Below are positions 12,701 to 16,749 of a stretch of 16,749 nucleotides of DNA, piece after piece. The DNA comes from an uncultured Collinsella sp. Lineage in GTDB: Bacteria; Actinomycetota; Coriobacteriia; Coriobacteriales; Coriobacteriaceae. The notes beneath the pieces are model-generated. The model saw only the letters and a list, made by a program, of their open reading frames with translations, searched no databases and was not told the DNA's origin. Positions within the stretch are counted from its first letter, which is position 1. Every line of letters begins with the position of its first letter. Location: contig UQTR01000039.1 in NCBI GenBank assembly GCA_900544065.1, positions 1 through 16,749 on the forward strand, given 5' to 3'. The position numbers were made by a program, and so were the translations under genes.

Positions 12701-13924
12701 TCAAATTAGATCGCCGTCGTCTTTCATAAACGACACCATGTTCAGATGCCTGACGCCGTCCCTCTCCTGCAGCAGGGGATCAAGCGTGAAAAGGTAGCGC
12801 GGATACCCGTCCCTGATGTGGCCGAACGGCCTGTACTCCCGCTCCTCTACGTCCCTATCGGCGATTGTCATCGAAACCTGGATGTAGGCGTAGGCGTTGC
12901 GCCTACGAGCGATGAAGTCGCACTCGAGCTTCCCGATACGGCCTACGGATAGTTTATATCCCCTCGAGCGGAGATAGATGTACAAGGCGTTTTCCAACGA
13001 GGGCCCGTAGTTCAACCGGACATCGACATTACGAGCAAAATAGATGCCTGGATCCGCGAGGTAGTACTTCTCCTCGCCGCGCAACGATTTGCGGGACTTA
13101 AGGTCGAATCTCTCGCATCTGTAGAGCACCTTGGCATCGACGAGCATCTGGATATACGCGGCAATCGTCCGCCTCTCGACGGCAATGCGCTCTGACTTGG
13201 TGAAATAGTCGTGAAGGTTGGTGAGACTCGTTGGCGCACCGTAGTTGTTGATGACATAGGTCATGACACGGTTGAACGTATCGATGTTCCGGATCTTGTT
13301 GCGAGACCTGATGTCCTTGTCGACGATCTGCCCAACGACGTCCTCGATATAGCGAGCCTTCGCCTCGGGATCGTCGTATTCCAGAGACCGGGGAAACCCA
13401 CCATACCGTAAGTATTCGTCAAATTCGATTTGCGCGTCACCGACCTCCTTGCCCATGAACCTCTTCATGTCGAGGAACTCGGAAAAGGACAGGGTGAACA
13501 TCTCGAACTCCACGTATCGACCCGTGAGCTTGGTCATCAGCTCGCCAGACAGCAGATACGAGTTGGAGCCTGTGATGAATATCGAGAAGCCGCCATCTGA
13601 GTTGTAAGCGTTCACGACCTCCTCGTAGTCTCGGACGTTCTGCACCTCATCGATGAAGAGGTATTTGAAGTCGTCGTCAGCAAGAAGCGACTCGATTTTA
13701 TCCTCCAGCTGATCAGGCGTCTTAATCGAGCGGTTGCCGCGCTTATCAAGGTCGAGATAGATGATGTCCTTATCTTCGACGCCGCGATCTCTCAGTTCTT
13801 CGACAATCGTCGCCATGAGGCAAGATTTGCCACAGCGGCGGATACCCGTGATCACCTTGATCAGGTCGTCATCGTAGAACGGCCGGATTTTTTTCAAATA
13901 ATGCTCGCGATGATACAGTTTCAA
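12701..13924 (-). CDS. AAA-family ATPase with DUF4143 domain (second copy, different subfamily)
   Basis: This 407-residue protein has Walker A GIRRCGKS (27-34), Walker B YLFIDE (88-93), and ITGSNSYLLSGE (117-128), followed by the RYVEFEMFTLSFSEFL segment typical of this family. The C-terminal DUF4143 part has a nuclease-like LECDFIA (333-339) and IQVS (348-351), where the usual E-x-K is altered to Q-V-S, so nuclease activity is doubtful. It starts at a TTG (13922-13924); a stop lies seven codons upstream in frame and GGAGG sits 8 bases before it (13933-13937), so TTG is the only reasonable start. The ribosome binding site lies in a 9-bp inverted repeat. It is only distantly related to the protein at 8856-10064 and is transcribed alone. 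Function is unknown. Confidence 0.93.
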   Translation of the reverse strand: MKLYHREHYLKKIRPFYDDDLIKVITGIRRCGKSCLMATIVEELRDRGVEDKDIIYLDLDKRGNRSIKTPDQLEDKIESLLADDDFKYLFIDEVQNVRDYEEVVNAYNSDGGFSIFITGSNSYLLSGELMTKLTGRYVEFEMFTLSFSEFLDMKRFMGKEVGDAQIEFDEYLRYGGFPRSLEYDDPEAKARYIEDVVGQIVDKDIRSRNKIRNIDTFNRVMTYVINNYGAPTSLTNLHDYFTKSERIAVERRTIAAYIQMLVDAKVLYRCERFDLKSRKSLRGEEKYYLADPGIYFARNVDVRLNYGPSLENALYIYLRSRGYKLSVGRIGKLECDFIARRRNAYAYIQVSMTIADRDVEEREYRPFGHIRDGYPRYLFTLDPLLQERDGVRHLNMVSFMKDDGDLI

Positions 13925-13928
13925 GGAA

Positions 13929-13964
13929 ATCGCCTCCCCTGTTTAGCTTATCAGAGGAGGCGAT
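13929..13964 (-). promoter_or_regulatory. Hairpin sequestering the ribosome binding site of the TTG-start ATPase
   Basis: ATCGCCTCC (13929-13937) and GGAGGCGAT (13956-13964) are exact inverted copies. In the minus-strand mRNA the first arm supplies CCTCC and the second contains the GGAGG used for the TTG start, so the folded leader would hide the ribosome binding site. With the weak TTG start this suggests low or regulated translation. Confidence 0.55.
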
Positions 13965-14120
13965 AATCGTCAGTTAAGACACCTATTTTTTCAATTTTGC
14001 AGAAGTTGGTTTCTTAAACATTACTCCCACTCGATGGCGTTGATTCTGCCGTCCCGTCGTTTCAGTTGTATTCAGCTTTCCGCGCCCTTCCTCACGCACA
14101 AAACGCCCCTCTCGCGTTGG
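13965..14120. other. Intergenic region between second ATPase and hydrolase
   Basis: This region is AT-rich at 13981-14020. A minus-strand frame ending in TAA at 14021-14023 encodes INAIEWE, but it is open for only 16 codons. No convincing promoter of the ATPase gene was found: TTGAAA occurs on the minus strand, without a -10 at proper spacing. Confidence 0.3.
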
Positions 14121-14891
14121 CTAGTTGCAAAACGACAGCTCCGGGAGCTCGCCCGTCTCAATCACGTGCGCGAGCATGGCGGCAAAGCCCTGCGTGTCGT
14201 CGATTTGGAACTGCATGTGGTTGTGGCCTCTGAAGATCGGGAAGTTGCCCTTGGGCCAAGCTTCCATAACAGCATCTCGATATTTGAAATGGTCTTCCGC
14301 CGATCCGAATTCCCAAAACGTGCGTTTCTGAAGGATTGCCGGCAGCATGGGAAACGGCGCGTCCACGAGGCTATCGGTCATCTGGCGCCACATATTTGCT
14401 AATGTGAGTCTGCGGCCCGCCTCGATGAAGTACGGACGGATAGCCTCATCGTCGCACCACATGATACGTTTGAGCGTGGCGCCGCGGGTCCAATACAGGC
14501 TCTTTATAGCTAGGTACAGCAACGGCGCCATGGCAGCTCGCGCCCCAGCGCCTATCTGCGCAAACTGTCCCCCATCGAAAAAGACATGATCCACCGGCAC
14601 CGCGCCGCGGGCGAGAAACGCCATCCCCAGATCAACGCCGATGGAAGAGGCGACTACGAGCGCCAGACGGTCAACCCCATGTCCGCGAAGGAATTCCTCG
14701 ACCTGGCGCACCTCGTCTGCTCGACCCGCATAGCGCTGGTTCTCGCAATAGACCGTCGACGTCGGCATGACGCAATAGTACCGATCCGCCAAGTGCTTCG
14801 CCACGCGCTCGCTACTTTCGCCCACAACGCCCATGGCATGGAAAAATAGGATTGCGGGGTTTGTCGGGTCCCCGAGAGTCGAAAAGCGCAT
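14121..14891 (-). CDS. Alpha/beta-hydrolase fold protein
   Basis: This 256-residue protein starts at the ATG at 14891, with GGAGG 6 bases before it (14898-14902). It begins with a strand-loop pattern (STLGDPTNPAILFFHAMGVVGES, 4-26) in which FFHAMG fits the oxyanion-hole HG motif. The nucleophile elbow is ASSIG (81-85) with S83 as likely nucleophile, where GxSxG is typical, so the first Gly is replaced by Ala. A candidate acid is in the FDGGQ region (105-109) or in the SAEDH segment (197-201). The catalytic His is probably in RGHNHMQF (221-228). Substrate cannot be told from sequence; it may be an esterase or lipase-like enzyme. No signal peptide is seen, so it should be cytoplasmic. It is transcribed opposite to the methyltransferase cluster. 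Confidence 0.85.
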   Translation of the reverse strand: MRFSTLGDPTNPAILFFHAMGVVGESSERVAKHLADRYYCVMPTSTVYCENQRYAGRADEVRQVEEFLRGHGVDRLALVVASSIGVDLGMAFLARGAVPVDHVFFDGGQFAQIGAGARAAMAPLLYLAIKSLYWTRGATLKRIMWCDDEAIRPYFIEAGRRLTLANMWRQMTDSLVDAPFPMLPAILQKRTFWEFGSAEDHFKYRDAVMEAWPKGNFPIFRGHNHMQFQIDDTQGFAAMLAHVIETGELPELSFCN

Positions 14892-14955
14892 GATATGCCT
14901 CCATGAGTTAGCCATTGGAAACTGTTTAGCACATGAGCCGTTCTTCTCCCCGCCG

Positions 14956-15189
14956 ATGGCGCTGCCTTCACCAGATGCATATACCGGCATTCCCGTAATC
15001 GATAATGACTGGGCCTTGCGGGCTCTCAGCGATCAGATCTTGAGGCAGCATACGTCTTGCTATGGGCTCGACTCGCACGACCAGCCTTGCCGGCTCGACG
15101 AGGAGAGGAGGAAAGCCGACAAACTCCGCACGATTGAGCTCCCGAGCAAGCTCTACGCCCGCATTGCAGAGCCGAACGACGGCTGCTGA
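14956..15189 (+). CDS. Possible small protein or 3' gene relic, unknown function
   Basis: A plus-strand frame from the ATG at 14956 to the TGA at 15187-15189 encodes about 77 residues, including DNDWALRALSDQILRQH, RLDEERRKADKLRTIEL and a final ARIAEPNDGC. Third codon positions are strongly C/G, as in the real genes here, which favours coding. No ribosome binding site is seen before the ATG, and the frame is open further upstream into the hydrolase gene. It could be the 3' end of a deleted gene or a real small protein. No family was recognised. It lies directly upstream of the methyltransferase promoter. Confidence 0.3.
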   Translation: MALPSPDAYTGIPVIDNDWALRALSDQILRQHTSCYGLDSHDQPCRLDEERRKADKLRTIELPSKLYARIAEPNDGC

Positions 15190-15195
15190 TTCGTG

Positions 15196-15219
15196 TGCTA
15201 TAGTTAGATAGCTCTAACT
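15196..15219 (+). promoter_or_regulatory. Extended -10 promoter with operator of methyltransferase cluster
   Basis: TGCTATAGT (15196-15204) is an extended -10 without a clear -35. AGTTAGA (15202-15208) and TCTAACT (15213-15219) form a perfect 7-bp inverted repeat with a 4-base centre. It overlaps the -10 end and the likely start site. This placement is typical of a MarR/TetR-type repressor operator; no such regulator is in the window. Confidence 0.55.
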
Positions 15220-15236
15220 GTTTGGGGGCGATAGCC

Positions 15237-15866
15237 ATGCACGAACGCAAGGGCTTCTGGGACAAGAATGCTGGTCGGTACGACCGTTTCATGCGAAACG
15301 ACCGGGCGGCGTATGAGAAGATGTATGGGCTGATCCGGCCAGTGGTGAAAGCAAAAACCGTACTGGAGGTTGCCACCGGCACGGGGCTTATCGCAAAGAA
15401 CATCGTGAATGCGGCGGCGCACATCGAGGCTACGGACGCTTCTGCAAAGATGATCCTTGAAGCAAAACGGGGCAATCAATCCGCAAAGCTGCACTTTTCC
15501 GTACAAGATATGTTCCACCTGCCCTATGCACAAAAGTCCTTCGAAGTGGTGATCGCGTCCAACGCGCTTCACATAGTGCCGCATCCGGAAAAGGCCCTGC
15601 AAGAAATCAGGCGGGTGATGAAGGACGACGGCGTGCTCATCGCGCCAACCTTCACCCACGCGGGGAACTCGGTTTCCGGCAAGGCAAAAGCCTTTTTCAT
15701 GAGTATGGCGGGATTCCCCCTCCACAGCAGGTGGACAAGCGAGGAATACCTACGTTTCCTGCGTCAAAACGGCTGGGCGGTGCAGAAAAGCGCGGTGCTG
15801 AAGGCCTCGTTCCCGTTGACCTATGCGGAATGCACGAAATCGGAGGGACCAGATGTCGTTCTTTGA
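15237..15866 (+). CDS. Class I SAM-dependent methyltransferase 1
   Basis: This 209-residue protein starts at the ATG at 15237, with GGGGG 8 bases before it (15224-15228). The Rossmann methyltransferase core begins with FWDKNAGRYDRF (7-18), typical of UbiE/Methyltransf_11 relatives. Motif I VLEVATGTG (42-50) binds SAM, D67 (ATDAS) is the acidic ribose contact, and SNALHIVPHPEKALQEIRRVMKDDGVLI (108-135) covers motifs post-I to III. The substrate is unknown, possibly a small molecule or lipid-like compound. It overlaps the next methyltransferase gene by 14 bases, which implies translational coupling. It is the first gene behind the operator at 15202-15219. Codon use with more A/T than the topoisomerase genes and resemblance to Firmicutes proteins suggest acquisition by transfer; this is inference. 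Confidence 0.9.
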   Translation: MHERKGFWDKNAGRYDRFMRNDRAAYEKMYGLIRPVVKAKTVLEVATGTGLIAKNIVNAAAHIEATDASAKMILEAKRGNQSAKLHFSVQDMFHLPYAQKSFEVVIASNALHIVPHPEKALQEIRRVMKDDGVLIAPTFTHAGNSVSGKAKAFFMSMAGFPLHSRWTSEEYLRFLRQNGWAVQKSAVLKASFPLTYAECTKSEGPDVVL

Positions 15867-16458
15867 AAACACCCGCAAGCCCGTGGGCCTCGGCGGAAAA
15901 CTTATGGTTGCCATGATGAACCTGGGCCACAGCCCTGTGGCGCGGTGGGGACTTCGATTTCTACGACTTGCGCCAAATGCCAAGGTGCTGGATTGCGGCT
16001 GCGGCGGCGGGGCGAACATAAAACGGCTGCTGAAAAAATGCCCACATGGCGTCGTCAAGGGCATCGACTATTCGCCCGTCAGCGTGGAGAAGACTAGAAA
16101 ACTCAACCGAATTGCAATTCAGGAGGGGCGTTGCGCCGTTCTGCAAGGCAGTGTGGCAGATATGGCGTTTGAGGATAGCTACTTCGATGCCGCCACGGCC
16201 TTTGAGACCGTCTATTTTTGGCCTGATTTGCCCCGCTGCTTCCGCGAGATCCGGCGGACGCTGAAGCCAGGCGGGACAATTCTTATCTGCAACGAGAGCA
16301 ATGGCAATACGGACAAGGACGAGAGGTGGACGCAGATCATCGGCGGCATGACCATCTACAAGGACATTGAATTAAAGGCGTGTCTGGAGCAGGCGGGTTT
16401 TCACGAGGTGCAGATGCGCAAAAAGAAAAGGTGGCTCTGCGTCACGGCGCGGAAGTAA
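15853..16458 (+). CDS. Class I SAM-dependent methyltransferase 2
   Basis: This 201-residue protein starts at the ATG at 15853, 5 bases after GGAGGG (15842-15847), inside the end of methyltransferase 1. The SAM-binding motif I is VLDCGCGGGANI (45-56), with D72 in GIDYS as the ribose contact. ATAFETVYFWPDL (115-127) and FREIRRTLKPGGTILI (130-145) are further core motifs. An amphipathic N-terminal segment (11-40) precedes the core. The family is Methyltransf_11-like; the substrate is not known. It is the middle member of a tandem methyltransferase cluster, presumably acting on the same or successive intermediates, which is inference. Confidence 0.9.
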   Translation: MSFFENTRKPVGLGGKLMVAMMNLGHSPVARWGLRFLRLAPNAKVLDCGCGGGANIKRLLKKCPHGVVKGIDYSPVSVEKTRKLNRIAIQEGRCAVLQGSVADMAFEDSYFDAATAFETVYFWPDLPRCFREIRRTLKPGGTILICNESNGNTDKDERWTQIIGGMTIYKDIELKACLEQAGFHEVQMRKKKRWLCVTARK

Positions 16459-16460
16459 GG

Positions 16461-16562
16461 GTATCAAGCACGGGCATTTTTGCATCCATCCTGCACATGG
16501 CGATAGGCATGACGGTCATAGCGGCTATGCTGGCGGCAATTATGACAGTTTTTATTCACTGA
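16461..16562 (+). other. Short hydrophobic reading frame between methyltransferases 2 and 3
   Basis: The frame ending in TGA at 16560-16562 encodes a single very hydrophobic segment (LHMAIGMTVIAAMLAAIMTV). The only upstream in-frame ATG outside the preceding gene is at 16497, without a ribosome binding site; a longer start at 16380 would lie within methyltransferase 2. It may be a tiny membrane peptide or the C-terminal relic of a membrane protein lost from this cluster. Confidence 0.3.
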
Positions 16563-16573
16563 GGAAGAAACCT

Positions 16574-16749
16574 ATGGAATGTAAAATTGAGAAAAACACC
16601 GTGCAGGAGACGCTGATCCTCCCGCTATATTCCCGGAAGCTGTGTACGGAGCTGTACCCGAACCTTTACAGGGATGAAACAGCGGTTCGTCTGCTCGACC
16701 AGATCGACTACGACTTTTCAGAGGCAGAGAAAAACTCCCGCAGCCTGAT
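16574..16749 (+). CDS. SAM-dependent methyltransferase 3, LCM-like, 3'-truncated by window
   Basis: The ATG at 16574 follows GAGGAAG (16561-16567) and opens a frame to the end of the window, 58 codons visible. The N-terminus (KNTVQETLILPLYSRKLC; DETAVRLLDQIDYDFS) matches the start of leucine-carboxyl-methyltransferase-type (LCM/PPM-like) SAM-dependent methyltransferases found in gut Firmicutes. That family typically has 260-280 residues, and the SAM motif would lie just beyond the window. It is 115 bases downstream of methyltransferase 2 on the same strand and is probably co-transcribed. Assignment rests on the N-terminal pattern only. Confidence 0.7.
   Translation, partial: MECKIEKNTVQETLILPLYSRKLCTELYPNLYRDETAVRLLDQIDYDFSEAEKNSRSL

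Noticed and set aside
12381..12704. Frames crossing the 30-bp inverted repeat
   Set aside because: The same peptide pieces recur from both arms of the palindrome; this is repeat sequence, not a gene.
14021..14071. Minus-strand peptide ending INAIEWE, resembling the end of GMP synthase (IEWE)
   Set aside because: Only 16 codons are open after a stop, and the residues before IEWE do not match the family.
15204..15725. Frame antisense to methyltransferase 1
   Set aside because: The plus-strand product has complete SAM-binding motifs; the antisense one has none.

Overview
The window is about 16.7 kb of GC-rich bacterial DNA with strong C/G preference at third codon positions. The evidence points to a gut Coriobacteriia-type actinobacterium, most likely Collinsella or a close relative. 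This is inferred from sortase-type surface proteins with unusual sorting motifs, a divergent type IIA topoisomerase pair, an actinobacterial/Firmicutes-type LexA box, and several accessory genes shared with gut Firmicutes. No rRNA, tRNA, CRISPR array, IS element or replication origin was recognised.

Region 1 (1-4100) is surface and membrane biology. It holds the 3' part of a wall-anchored surface protein ending in LAGTG, a two-gene unit of XRE repressor plus four-helix membrane protein on the minus strand, and a lipoprotein on the minus strand. The XRE promoter is framed by four GACAGA half-sites arranged with exact dyad symmetry. Both minus-strand units end in related terminator-like elements.

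Region 2 (4100-8755) is the core of the window: an operon of type IIA topoisomerase subunits B and A, closed by a strong GC-rich hairpin. A near-perfect LexA (SOS) box lies about 100 bp upstream of subunit B, suggesting damage-responsive control. Subunit A has no recognisable GyrA box, so a topoisomerase IV-like role is more likely than classical gyrase.

Region 3 (8756-14120) is accessory. An AAA/DUF4143 ATPase gene and the 3' relic of another ATPase lie between ~36-bp direct repeats, like an inserted or excisable cassette. Next come an iron-sulfur-type flavoprotein gene and a second surface protein (LPATS). The tail of this protein reads into a decayed cupin gene and ends inside a perfect 30-bp inverted repeat. 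A second AAA/DUF4143 gene follows, with a TTG start and its ribosome binding site inside an inverted repeat.

Region 4 (14121-16749) holds an alpha/beta hydrolase gene and, facing the other way, a packed cluster of three SAM-dependent methyltransferase genes (the third cut by the window end). The cluster sits behind a promoter with a 7-bp inverted repeat over its -10 to +1 region, and probably came from Firmicutes. No known system as a whole was identified. The most promising signals are the SOS box on the topoisomerase operon, the direct-repeat ATPase cassette, the symmetric XRE operator array and the repressible methyltransferase cluster.
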